DNA of 7,165 nucleotides, taken from the NCBI GenBank assembly GCA_902766845.1, contig CACXFD010000032.1, positions 1 to 7,165 of the forward strand. Direction: 5' to 3'. Within the stretch, counting starts at the first letter, position 1, and each line of letters starts with the position of its first letter. The notes beneath the pieces are model-generated. The model searched no databases. It was not told where the DNA came from and worked only from the letters and a program-made list of their open reading frames with translations. Positions 1 through 5,648 of this stretch are shown in pieces. Position numbers and translations under genes: made by a program. This DNA comes from an uncultured Lachnospiraceae bacterium. Its GTDB lineage: Bacteria; Bacillota; Clostridia; Lachnospirales; Lachnospiraceae.

Positions 1-306
1 GTCGAGGAGCTGCTCGGAGACCGGGCCGCGGATGAGGCCCGCCTGATGACGGAAGTCACGCTGTTCGCGGACAAGATCTGCACGGATGAAGAGACCGTGC
101 GCCTGCGTTCCCATATCGACGCGATGCGCACGGAACTGACGCGCGGCGGCGAAGTGGGCCGCAAGCTCGACTTCATCGCCCAGGAGATGAACCGGGAAGC
201 CAATACGACCCTCAGCAAGGCGAATGACCTGACGGTCTCGCAGCTGGCCATCGAATGTAAGACCGAGATCGAGAAGATCCGGGAGCAGGTGCAGAACATT
301 GAGTAA
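1..306 (+). CDS. yicC: YicC/YloC family endoribonuclease, C-terminal part (5' truncated by window)
   Basis: The frame is open from base 1 to the TAA at 304-306, giving the last 101 residues of a protein whose family is usually about 290 residues. The stretch with GRKLDFIAQEMNREANT, then SKANDL and the ending KTEIEKIREQVQNIE is the hallmark C-terminal domain (DUF1732) of YicC/YloC proteins. Family members are reported to be endoribonucleases taking part in RNA turnover in the cytoplasm; the conserved charged residues of this domain are retained here. The first ATG at 46 is internal, not a start, because recognisable family sequence continues upstream of it. The stop overlaps the start of gmk by 8 bases. 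In many Firmicutes a short remA (DUF370) gene lies between yicC and gmk; it is absent here. Family assignment is secure; activity is inferred from the family. Confidence 0.95.
   Translation, partial: VEELLGDRAADEARLMTEVTLFADKICTDEETVRLRSHIDAMRTELTRGGEVGRKLDFIAQEMNREANTTLSKANDLTVSQLAIECKTEIEKIREQVQNIE
287..291 (+). promoter_or_regulatory. Ribosome binding site inside yicC for the TTG start of gmk
   Basis: AGGTG lies 7 bases before the TTG at 299. It is a weak Shine-Dalgarno match embedded in the last codons of yicC, so gmk translation probably relies partly on ribosomes terminating at the yicC stop (304-306). No in-frame ATG or GTG lies between here and the P-loop, which makes this TTG the only workable start. 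Confidence 0.55.
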
Positions 307-949
307 GAAAGGCCAGGGATCTCTCGTCGTCGTCAGCGGTTTCTCCGGGACCGGCAAAGGCACCGTGATGAAACGGCTGCTGGAAGAGAAAGAGGACTAC
401 GCGCTGTCCGTATCGGTGACCACCCGTCCGCCCCGCGAAGGCGAGGAGAACGGCCGGGAATACTTTTTCATCACCGAGGAGCAGTTCCGCGAGATGATCC
501 GCAGTGATGAGCTCCTCGAATACGCGACCTACGTCAGCCACTCCTACGGAACGCCCGCCGCGTATGTGTTTGAGAAGATGGAGCAGGGACAGAACGTCCT
601 GCTCGAGATCGACATCCAGGGCGCGCTGAAGGTCAAGGCAAAATACCCCGAAGCCCTGCTGGTCTTCCTGATCCCGCCGAGCGCGGAGGAGCTCCGGCGC
701 CGGCTCGTGAGCCGCGGGACGGAAGACTGGGAGACCATCGTGCGCCGGCTGGCCCGCGCCGCGGAAGAGGCGGACGTCGTCAGCGCGTATGATTATGTAT
801 TGGTAAACGATGATCTGGATCAGTGCGTGGACGCGCTGGACCGGATCGTGCAGATCCAGCGGAGCCGTACTCCGCGCATGCTGGACGCGGTCGCCCGGAT
901 CAAGGACGACCTGCGCAGGATCATAGAAAACCCACAGGAGGCAGAATAA
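299..949 (+). CDS. gmk: Guanylate kinase
   Basis: Cytoplasmic enzyme that phosphorylates GMP to GDP with ATP, feeding GTP, dGTP and (p)ppGpp pools. The 216 residues fit the usual length of about 205. The P-loop is GFSGTGKGT at residues 14-22, with the catalytic lysine region at K20. The GMP-binding region follows: SVTTRPPREGE around residues 39-49, the NGREYFF segment at 51-57, and the LEYA..V..SYGTP segment at 73-86. LLEIDIQGALKVK further on is the next conserved core strand. The lid region with RRRLVSRGTE and the C-terminal DDL motif are also present. The start is a TTG, forced by the lack of another start before the P-loop, and it overlaps the yicC stop by 8 bases. rpoZ follows 3 bases after the stop, as in Bacillus and Clostridia. 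Confidence 0.97.
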   Translation: MSKKGQGSLVVVSGFSGTGKGTVMKRLLEEKEDYALSVSVTTRPPREGEENGREYFFITEEQFREMIRSDELLEYATYVSHSYGTPAAYVFEKMEQGQNVLLEIDIQGALKVKAKYPEALLVFLIPPSAEELRRRLVSRGTEDWETIVRRLARAAEEADVVSAYDYVLVNDDLDQCVDALDRIVQIQRSRTPRMLDAVARIKDDLRRIIENPQEAE

Positions 950-952
950 ACC

Positions 953-1201
953 ATGATGATCCATCCTTCGTACAATGAACTGATCAACGCCGTCAACAAG
1001 GACGTGGACCCGGATGATGAGCCCATCGTTACGAGCCGCTACTCGATCGTGATCGGGACCGCGCGCCGGGCGCGCCAGCTCGTGGACGGCGCGGAGCCGC
1101 TCGTGGAGACGGACAGCAAGAAACCGCTTTCGATCGCCGTCCAGGAGATGTGGGACGGCAAGGTCAAGATCCTCGGCGAAAGCGGGGAAGAGACCGACTG
1201 A
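953..1201 (+). CDS. rpoZ: DNA-directed RNA polymerase subunit omega
   Basis: Small RNA polymerase subunit that binds the C-terminal region of beta prime and helps assemble and stabilise the enzyme. The 82-residue product carries the Firmicutes-type omega pattern: MIHPSYNELI at the N-terminus, then SRYSIVIGTARRARQL at about residues 29-44, and the KKPLSIAVQEMWDGKV segment at about 57-72. The start is the first of two adjacent ATG codons, with AGGAGG at 936-941 inside the end of gmk and 11 bases before it; the second ATG at 956 would be 14 bases away. The gene sits 3 bases after gmk and 15 before rimO, so it is almost certainly cotranscribed and probably translationally coupled to gmk. The acidic end (EESGEETD-like composition) is typical of omega in this group. 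Confidence 0.95.
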   Translation: MMIHPSYNELINAVNKDVDPDDEPIVTSRYSIVIGTARRARQLVDGAEPLVETDSKKPLSIAVQEMWDGKVKILGESGEETD

Positions 1202-1216
1202 CCGCGGGCGGATGAT

Positions 1217-2554
1217 ATGAAGATCCATTTCGTTTCGCTCGGCTGCGACAAGAATCTGACGGATTCGGAGAAGATGCTGTCCCTGCTCGTCGGGGCCGGC
1301 CATACGATCACGGACGATCCTTCCGAAGCCGAAGCCATCATCGTCAATACCTGCTGCTTCATCGGGGACGCCAAGGAAGAGAGCATCTTCACGCTGCTCG
1401 AGATGGCGCAGCAGAAGAAGACCGGAAAATGCCGGCTCCTGCTGGCGGCCGGATGCCTGGCGCAGCGGTATCACGAGGCGTTCTTCCAGGAGATCCCGGA
1501 AGTGGACGGGATCCTGGGCACCAACAGCTTCGATGAGATCCTGACGCTGCTTTCTGACGCGGAAAAAGAGCCTCATCAGGCCCGCATCGCCCCGCTGTCC
1601 GGCCATCCTTCGCTGACGCGCCGCGTGCTGACCACGGGCGGAGTCTATGAGTTCCTGAAGATCGCGGAAGGCTGCGACAAGCGCTGCACCTACTGCGTGA
1701 TCCCGTCGGTGCGCGGATCCTACCGTTCGCGGCCCATGGAAGAGCTTCTGGAAGAGGCGCGCGGTCTGGCTCGGGAAGGCGTGAAGGAACTGATCCTCGT
1801 GGCGCAGGAGACGACGCTGTACGGGACGGACCTGTACGGACGCAAGTGCCTGCCGGAGCTGCTGGAGAAACTTTCCGAGATCCCCGGAATCGAGTGGATC
1901 CGCCTGCAGTACTGCTATCCCGAAGAGATCACACCGGAGCTTATCGGCGCCATCAAGCGGCTGCCGAAGGTCTGTCATTATCTGGATCTCCCGGTCCAGT
2001 CCGGATCGGATGAGATCCTGCGCCGCATGGGCCGGCGCACCACGGCGGATGAGATCCGCCGGCTCGTCCGGACGCTGCGGCGCGAGATCCCGGACATCTG
2101 CCTGCGGACTACGCTGATCAGCGGTTTTCCGGGCGAAACGCCGGAACAGCACGCGGAGACGGCCGCGTTCGTCGAGGAGATCGGTTTCGACCGCCTCGGC
2201 GTATTCCCGTATTCGCGGGAGGAAGAGACGCCGGCCGCGTCCATGGACGGACAGGTCCCGGAGAGCGTCAAGCGTGAACGCGCGGATGAACTGATGGCGA
2301 TCCAGCAGGAGATCTGCGAGAGCCGCGGGCAGGAACAGATCGGCCGGGTGTTGGACGTGCTCGTCGAAGGGCGCATGCCGGAAGAGGACGCGGAAGACGG
2401 GGACGATGTCTACGTCGGCCGCAGCTATATGGATTCACCGGATGTGGACGGATATGTGTTTTTCTCCTCGCCCCGTGAACTGCTCAGCGGCACCATGGTC
2501 CGCGTGGAGATCACGGACGCGGAAGACTATGATCTGATCGGAGAACTCGTGTGA
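1217..2554 (+). CDS. rimO: Ribosomal protein S12 methylthiotransferase RimO
   Basis: Radical-SAM enzyme that adds a methylthio group to the conserved aspartate of ribosomal protein S12 using two [4Fe-4S] clusters. At 445 residues it is full length. The N-terminal UPF0004 domain has its three cluster cysteines at C10 (SLGCDKN), C46 (VNTCC) and C80 (AAGCLAQR). The radical-SAM cluster is CDKRCTYC at residues 153-160. RimO rather than MiaB is indicated by LGCDKNLTDSE, EFLKIAEGC, IPSVRGSYRSRP and VAQETTLYGTDLYG, and by the C-terminal TRAM domain from about residue 370 (QIGRVLDVLVEG to the end). One segment, PVQSGSDEIL at residues 259-268, resembles MiaB more than the QHxSD seen in most RimO proteins. 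The start at 1217 has only a weak upstream GGGCGGA. The stop overlaps the pgsA start. An alternative call as a generic MiaB-like methylthiotransferase is unlikely. Confidence 0.95.
   Translation: MKIHFVSLGCDKNLTDSEKMLSLLVGAGHTITDDPSEAEAIIVNTCCFIGDAKEESIFTLLEMAQQKKTGKCRLLLAAGCLAQRYHEAFFQEIPEVDGILGTNSFDEILTLLSDAEKEPHQARIAPLSGHPSLTRRVLTTGGVYEFLKIAEGCDKRCTYCVIPSVRGSYRSRPMEELLEEARGLAREGVKELILVAQETTLYGTDLYGRKCLPELLEKLSEIPGIEWIRLQYCYPEEITPELIGAIKRLPKVCHYLDLPVQSGSDEILRRMGRRTTADEIRRLVRTLRREIPDICLRTTLISGFPGETPEQHAETAAFVEEIGFDRLGVFPYSREEETPAASMDGQVPESVKRERADELMAIQQEICESRGQEQIGRVLDVLVEGRMPEEDAEDGDDVYVGRSYMDSPDVDGYVFFSSPRELLSGTMVRVEITDAEDYDLIGELV
2540..2543 (+). promoter_or_regulatory. Ribosome binding site deciding among three pgsA starts
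   Basis: GGAG inside the end of rimO stands 7 bases before GTG 2551, 10 before ATG 2554 and 16 before ATG 2560. The spacing favours 2551 or 2554, and the ATG at 2554 also overlaps the rimO TGA as ATGA, a common coupled arrangement. The family N-terminus MNLPNKLT actually begins at the third candidate, which is too far from the GGAG. Confidence 0.5.
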
Positions 2555-3105
2555 TGAAAATGAACCTTCCCAACAAACTGACGATCCTGCGGGTCTGCAT
2601 GATCCCGTTCTTCGTCCTGTTCATGCTGACGAAGCTCGGCGGACCGGCCAACCCCTGGATCGCGCTCGTGATCTTCGCGCTGGCGTCCCTGACGGATATG
2701 CTGGACGGAAAGATCGCGCGCAAATACAACATGATCACCAATTTCGGCAAGTTCATGGACCCGCTCGCGGATAAGCTGCTGGTCTGCTCCGCGCTGATCT
2801 GCTTCGTGGCGCTGGGCCGGCTCCCGGCCTGGGGCGTGATCGTTATCATCAGCCGTGAGTTCATCATCAGCGGGTTCCGCCTGGTGGCGTCGGACCGCGG
2901 CGTCGTGATCGCGGCCAGCTACTGGGGCAAGTTCAAGACGGTCAGCCAGATGATCCTGACGATGCTGCTGATCCTGCATTTTGATCTTCCGGTCTGGCAT
3001 GTGCTCGAGACCGTGTTCTTCTGGATCGCGCTGGCGCTGACCGTGATCTCGCTCGTGGATTACATCTACAAGAACCGCAGCGTGCTGGCAGAGGGTGCGG
3101 CCTGA
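2554..3105 (+). CDS. pgsA: CDP-diacylglycerol--glycerol-3-phosphate 3-phosphatidyltransferase
   Basis: Integral membrane enzyme that joins glycerol-3-phosphate to CDP-diacylglycerol, releasing CMP; this is the committed step to phosphatidylglycerol. From ATG 2554 the product has 183 residues, the usual size. It opens with the family signature NLPNKLTILR. The complete CDP-alcohol phosphotransferase motif D-x2-DG-x2-AR-x8-G-x3-D-x3-D is present at D48, D51-G52, A55-R56, G65, D69 and D73; these aspartates bind the metal and the substrate phosphates. Several hydrophobic helices surround it, beginning with ILRVCMIPFFVLFML and ending with VFFWIALALTVISLVDYIY. GTG 2551 is an alternative start adding one residue. 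The gene overlaps rimO upstream and shares one base with the CinA-type gene downstream. PgsA is chosen over cardiolipin or phosphatidylserine synthase relatives by the N-terminus and by the rimO-pgsA-cinA order. Confidence 0.95.
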   Translation: MKMNLPNKLTILRVCMIPFFVLFMLTKLGGPANPWIALVIFALASLTDMLDGKIARKYNMITNFGKFMDPLADKLLVCSALICFVALGRLPAWGVIVIISREFIISGFRLVASDRGVVIAASYWGKFKTVSQMILTMLLILHFDLPVWHVLETVFFWIALALTVISLVDYIYKNRSVLAEGAA

Positions 3106-3605
3106 TGGAGAAACCGGAAGAGCGGCTCGTCGAGTGGCTGCTGGATCATAAAAAGACCGTTGCGGCGGCGGAATCCTGCACGGGAGGGATGATCGCGTCG
3201 CGGATCGTGAGCGTTCCGGGCGCGTCGGCCTGCTTCGGAGAAGGCCTCGTTACGTATTCCAACGAAGCCAAGCACCGCCTGCTCGGCGTTTCCCGCAAGA
3301 CGCTGAGAAAGTACGGAGCGGTCAGCAGGGAGACTGCCGGCGAGATGGCGCGCGGCGGACGGAAGGCGGCCGGCAGCGACTGCTGCGTGGCGGTGACCGG
3401 AATCGCCGGACCGGACGGCGGGACCAAGGAAAAGCCGGTCGGCCTCGTGTATATCGGCTGCAGTGTCAAAAAACGGTGCATCGTGGAAAAGCACCTGTTC
3501 GACGGAGACCGCGAAGCGGTCCGCCGGCAGGCCGCGGACCGGGCGCTCGAACTGGCCCGGGAGTGCCTGCACAAGGGCTCGAAACGGATGCTCGAGACAG
3601 AGTGA
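3105..3605 (+). CDS. pncC: CinA C-terminal domain protein, nicotinamide-nucleotide amidohydrolase type
   Basis: The 166-residue product matches only the C-terminal domain of CinA, as in stand-alone PncC/YgaD; the N-terminal MoCF-like domain of full CinA (about 410 residues) is not encoded. Enzymes of this type deamidate nicotinamide mononucleotide to nicotinate mononucleotide in pyridine nucleotide salvage. Visible family motifs are AAAESCTGGMIAS at residues 20-32 with the conserved S24-C25-T26-G27-G28, GLVTYSNEAKHRLLGV at 47-62, YGAVSRETAGEMA at 70-82, and VTGIAGPDGGTKEKPVGLVYIG at 97-118. The start ATG at 3105 shares its A with the pgsA TGA, implying coupling. In many Firmicutes a full cinA sits next to recA; recA does not follow here. 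NMN deamidation is inferred from the family; a role in competence is not supported for this short form. Confidence 0.88.
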   Translation: MEKPEERLVEWLLDHKKTVAAAESCTGGMIASRIVSVPGASACFGEGLVTYSNEAKHRLLGVSRKTLRKYGAVSRETAGEMARGGRKAAGSDCCVAVTGIAGPDGGTKEKPVGLVYIGCSVKKRCIVEKHLFDGDREAVRRQAADRALELARECLHKGSKRMLETE

Positions 3606-3623
3606 CGGATCGGATGTGACGGT

Positions 3624-3941
3624 ATGAAGTGGCATACGAAAGTCTGGTTTTCGGACAAGGCGCAGAAGAAAAGAGACCGGCTGATCGCCGCGCTGGCGGA
3701 CGGAAAACCGTTTCCGCAGGCCTATCTGGTCACCTTCCCGACGGAGGGAGACGGCCAGCTCGAGATCTTTCCGGCCTGGATGCTGCAGCACCGGGACGGA
3801 CTGGATCAGAAAGCGGTCGCGGTGGGCGCCGCGCTCGGCTATATGGACGCCAAGGAACTGGTCTGCCGGATCGTGGAAGACGTTCTGATGGAGACCGGCC
3901 GGGCCGATCATCTGGAGGAAGATATCCGCAGGCTCGGATAA
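3624..3941 (+). CDS. Conserved-looking hypothetical protein, 105 residues
   Basis: I do not recognise a named family. The gene is in line with its neighbours: 18 bases after the CinA-type gene, 43 before the DUF2953 gene, same strand and similar codon use. The product is a small soluble protein without signal peptide or membrane helix. It starts with a basic, Trp-containing segment (KWHTKVWFSDKAQKKRDRL, residues 2-20). A likely folded alpha/beta core follows: AYLVTFP at 33-39, GQLEIFPAWML at 44-54, AVAVGAALGYMDAKELVCRIVEDVL at about 64-88, ending EEDIRRLG. The pattern of two strands, a helix after an AVGAALGY turn and a DIR ending resembles small uncharacterised proteins I associate with Lachnospiraceae, but this is memory of style rather than a match. 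The ribosome binding site is poor (GGATCGGA region). A shifted frame at 3629-4009 is a shadow. Confidence 0.7.
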   Translation: MKWHTKVWFSDKAQKKRDRLIAALADGKPFPQAYLVTFPTEGDGQLEIFPAWMLQHRDGLDQKAVAVGAALGYMDAKELVCRIVEDVLMETGRADHLEEDIRRLG

Positions 3942-3972
3942 CAGCCGGTCTGCCGCGGCGGACGGGCAAAGC

Positions 3973-3978
3973 GGGGAG
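3973..3978 (+). promoter_or_regulatory. Ribosome binding site fixing the DUF2953 start at ATG 3985
   Basis: GGGGAG ends directly against the upstream in-frame TTG at 3979, leaving no spacer for it, but is 6 bases from ATG 3985. The ATG is therefore the preferred start and the protein begins MGILLTILKW. Confidence 0.75.
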
Positions 3979-3984
3979 TTGTGT

Positions 3985-5127
3985 ATGGGGATCCTGCTTA
4001 CAATCTTAAAATGGATCGGGATCATCCTGCTGGCGGTCATCGGCCTGGTGCTGCTGATCCTGCTGCTGGTGCTGTTTTGCCGGCTGTCCTATGAGGTCAG
4101 CGGATCGTACCGTGAGAACACGCCGGAGGGTCAGGTCAAGGTCCGATACCTGCTGTCGCTGGTGCGCGTGTCCGCGCTCTTTGAAAACGGCGCGCTGGAT
4201 CTGTCCGCCCGCGTTTTCGGAAAGAAAGTCTTTTCGCAGCACAAGCAGCTTTCGGGCAGCGGCGGGGAGGCTGACGAAGCAGACCGTGCGGAAGGCCGTG
4301 AAGCGGCCGGTACCGCGGGCAGCGAAGAAGCCGGGACCGCAGGCCGTAGAGAGGCTGAGATCGCAGGCGGCGAAGAAGCCGGGACCGCAGGCCGTGAAGC
4401 GTCTGTGACTGCGGACCGCGCGGCAGACGATGCCGCAGCCGGCGCATCCGGCGAGGCCGGATCCGGCGTGACGGGAGCATCCGCGGCGGCCGATCGGACA
4501 TTCGCGGCGGAAGAGACGCACGGAAGCGATCCGGCCAAAGCCCGGAAAAAGACCAAAGGCCCCGAGCCGTACGACGAAGGCTACGAAGCCGCGTTCGCGC
4601 AGATCGAGGAAGATCGGAAAAAGGAAGAGGAACGGATCCGGAAGGAAGAAGAGCGGCGCCGCAAAGACGAGGAGCGCCGTGAGAGATACGGCGATGCGGA
4701 GGACGCGGATGGCCCGCTGATCCGCGTATGGGACCGTGCATCGGACCTGATCGACAAAAAAGATGAGATCCTGGACCTTCTGGATGATGACGAGAACCGC
4801 GGTGCGGCAGCCCTGATCCTTCGGCAGATCGGCAAGATCCTGAAGGACATCCTGCCGAAGAGATATACCGCGAACGTGCGGTACGGCTTTGAGGATCCGG
4901 CCCAGACCGGGCGCGTCCTCGCGATCGCGTCGGCCCTGTATCCGGTCTATGCCGGAAACGCGCACGTGGAAGCGGATTTCGAACAGAAGGTCATCGAAGG
5001 AGACGCGGATATCAGGGGAGGCCTGCGGCTGGGCGTACTGCTCGGACACGTGCTCCGTCTCCTCGGAAACAAACGCATCCGGTCCTGGATCGGGATGGCC
5101 ATGAAAAAGAAGAAGACGGCGGACTGA
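3985..5127 (+). CDS. DUF2953 domain-containing membrane-anchored protein (YtfI-like)
   Basis: Function is unknown; the family includes Bacillus YtfI, encoded beside YtfJ, as here. From ATG 3985 the product is 380 residues. One N-terminal hydrophobic helix (about residues 11-32, IGIILLAVIGLVLLILLLVL) anchors it, followed by the conserved strand region ending near residue 88 (VKVRYLLSLVRVSALFENG, FGKKVF). Residues about 90-190 are a low-complexity Ala/Gly/Glu insert with a 16-residue repeat. Residues 202-240 are a highly charged Glu/Lys/Arg helix, probably a coiled coil (EEDRKKEEERIRKEEERRRK). The DUF2953 core resumes at about 247-380, with YGFEDPAQTGRV near 300-311, ALYPVYAGN, and the basic end MKKKKTAD. 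The insert makes it longer than typical members (roughly 220-300 residues, from memory). Adjacency to the GerW gene suggests a spore- or envelope-related role, but that is inference. Confidence 0.85.
   Translation: MGILLTILKWIGIILLAVIGLVLLILLLVLFCRLSYEVSGSYRENTPEGQVKVRYLLSLVRVSALFENGALDLSARVFGKKVFSQHKQLSGSGGEADEADRAEGREAAGTAGSEEAGTAGRREAEIAGGEEAGTAGREASVTADRAADDAAAGASGEAGSGVTGASAAADRTFAAEETHGSDPAKARKKTKGPEPYDEGYEAAFAQIEEDRKKEEERIRKEEERRRKDEERRERYGDAEDADGPLIRVWDRASDLIDKKDEILDLLDDDENRGAAALILRQIGKILKDILPKRYTANVRYGFEDPAQTGRVLAIASALYPVYAGNAHVEADFEQKVIEGDADIRGGLRLGVLLGHVLRLLGNKRIRSWIGMAMKKKKTAD
4322..4417 (+). repeat. Two 48-base tandem units in the DUF2953 insert
   Basis: Bases 4322-4347 and 4370-4395 are identical over 26 bases and spaced by exactly 48, so the unit is 16 codons: EEAGTAGRREAEIAGG then EEAGTAGREASVTADR. 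A degenerate partial copy (GREAAGTAGS) precedes them at about 4291-4321. The later half of each unit has diverged. The unit length keeps the reading frame, consistent with expansion by slippage or recombination inside a tolerant linker. Confidence 0.85.
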
Positions 5128-5128
5128 C

Positions 5129-5155
5129 GCCGGCCGGAAAAAGGAGACGGCCGGC
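5129..5155 (+). other. GC-rich hairpin after the DUF2953 gene
   Basis: GCCGGCCG at 5129-5136 pairs perfectly with CGGCCGGC at 5148-5155, leaving an 11-base purine loop (GAAAAAGGAGA) that contains an AGGAG-like sequence. A third GGCCGG at 5159-5164 gives an alternative partner. There is no T-run after it, so it is not a standard intrinsic terminator; a 3' stabilising or processing element in the DUF2953-gerW transcript is possible. The remaining bases to 5221 show a 12-base palindrome (CGGCGGCCGCCG, 5209-5220) just before the gerW ribosome binding site and no clear promoter. Confidence 0.6.
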
Positions 5156-5233
5156 ATCGGCCGGTCCGTAAACACAGATCGTAACTGAACTCATCGACAG
5201 AGGCGGCACGGCGGCCGCCGGAAGGAGAACCCA

Positions 5234-5626
5234 ATGGCTGACAGAGAACTCAAGACGACGATGAACGAACTGTTCCGCAGCATGGACGGCTTCATGAACT
5301 CCAAGAGCGTGATCGGCGACGCGATCCATGTGGACGGCGCGACGATCCTGCCTCTGGTGGACGTGTCGTTCGGATGCGGCGCCGGCTCCAGCGCGCGGGA
5401 TAAAAAAGACGGCGCGATGGGCGGCCTGACCGGAAAGATCGCCCCGAGCGCGGTCCTCGTGGTGCAGAACGGTGCGGTCCGTCTGATCAATGTCAAGAAC
5501 CAGGATACCATCACCAAGCTGCTGGATACGGTCCCGGGCATCATCGACCAGATCAATGCGCGCCGCAGCAGCACCGTCTCCGACGGCGATGTGATCCGCG
5601 CGGTCAAGGAAGAGACGGAAGAGTAA
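5234..5626 (+). CDS. ytfJ: GerW/YtfJ family sporulation protein
   Basis: Small protein of the spore GerW/YtfJ family, made in the forespore in Bacillus and needed there for proper germination; the molecular activity is not known. The 130-residue product has the family layout. An N-terminal helix (LKTTMNELFRSMDGFMN) leads to SVIGDAIHVDGATILPLVDVSFGCGAGSS at about residues 25-53, a Gly-rich turn (DGAMGGLTGKIAPSAVLVV, 59-77), and VRLINVKNQDTITKLLDTVPGII at 82-104. A strong AAGGAG at 5222-5227, 6 bases before the ATG, sets the start. It lies 106 bases after the DUF2953 gene, the same pairing as ytfI-ytfJ in Bacillus. C48 replaces the more usual hydrophobic residue in the SFG.. turn, with no obvious consequence. 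The gene suggests the host forms spores or descends from a spore former. Confidence 0.92.
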   Translation: MADRELKTTMNELFRSMDGFMNSKSVIGDAIHVDGATILPLVDVSFGCGAGSSARDKKDGAMGGLTGKIAPSAVLVVQNGAVRLINVKNQDTITKLLDTVPGIIDQINARRSSTVSDGDVIRAVKEETEE

Positions 5627-5648
5627 AGGCGGTCACGGGAGCTGAACG

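Noticed and set aside
212..2152. A 646-codon open frame on the minus strand opposite gmk, rpoZ and rimO
   Set aside because: It is antisense to three well-recognised genes; GC-rich codon bias leaves long stop-free antisense frames, and the translation shows no family motif.
3949..3962. A 14-base near-palindrome (TCTGCCGCGGCGGA) before the DUF2953 gene
   Set aside because: It has no loop for a hairpin, is easily produced by GC-rich composition, and has no T-run.
3979..3984. TTG at 3979 as start of the DUF2953 gene
   Set aside because: The GGGGAG ribosome binding site touches it with no spacer; the ATG at 3985 is correctly spaced.
3066..4040. A 324-codon minus-strand frame opposite the CinA-type and hypothetical genes
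   Set aside because: Antisense shadow; the + strand carries clear CinA motifs.
4006..5175. A 389-codon minus-strand frame opposite the DUF2953 gene, with Cys/Gly/Phe repeats
   Set aside because: Its repeats are the antisense of the 48-base repeat in the real gene, and the + strand product has a membrane helix and the DUF2953 core.
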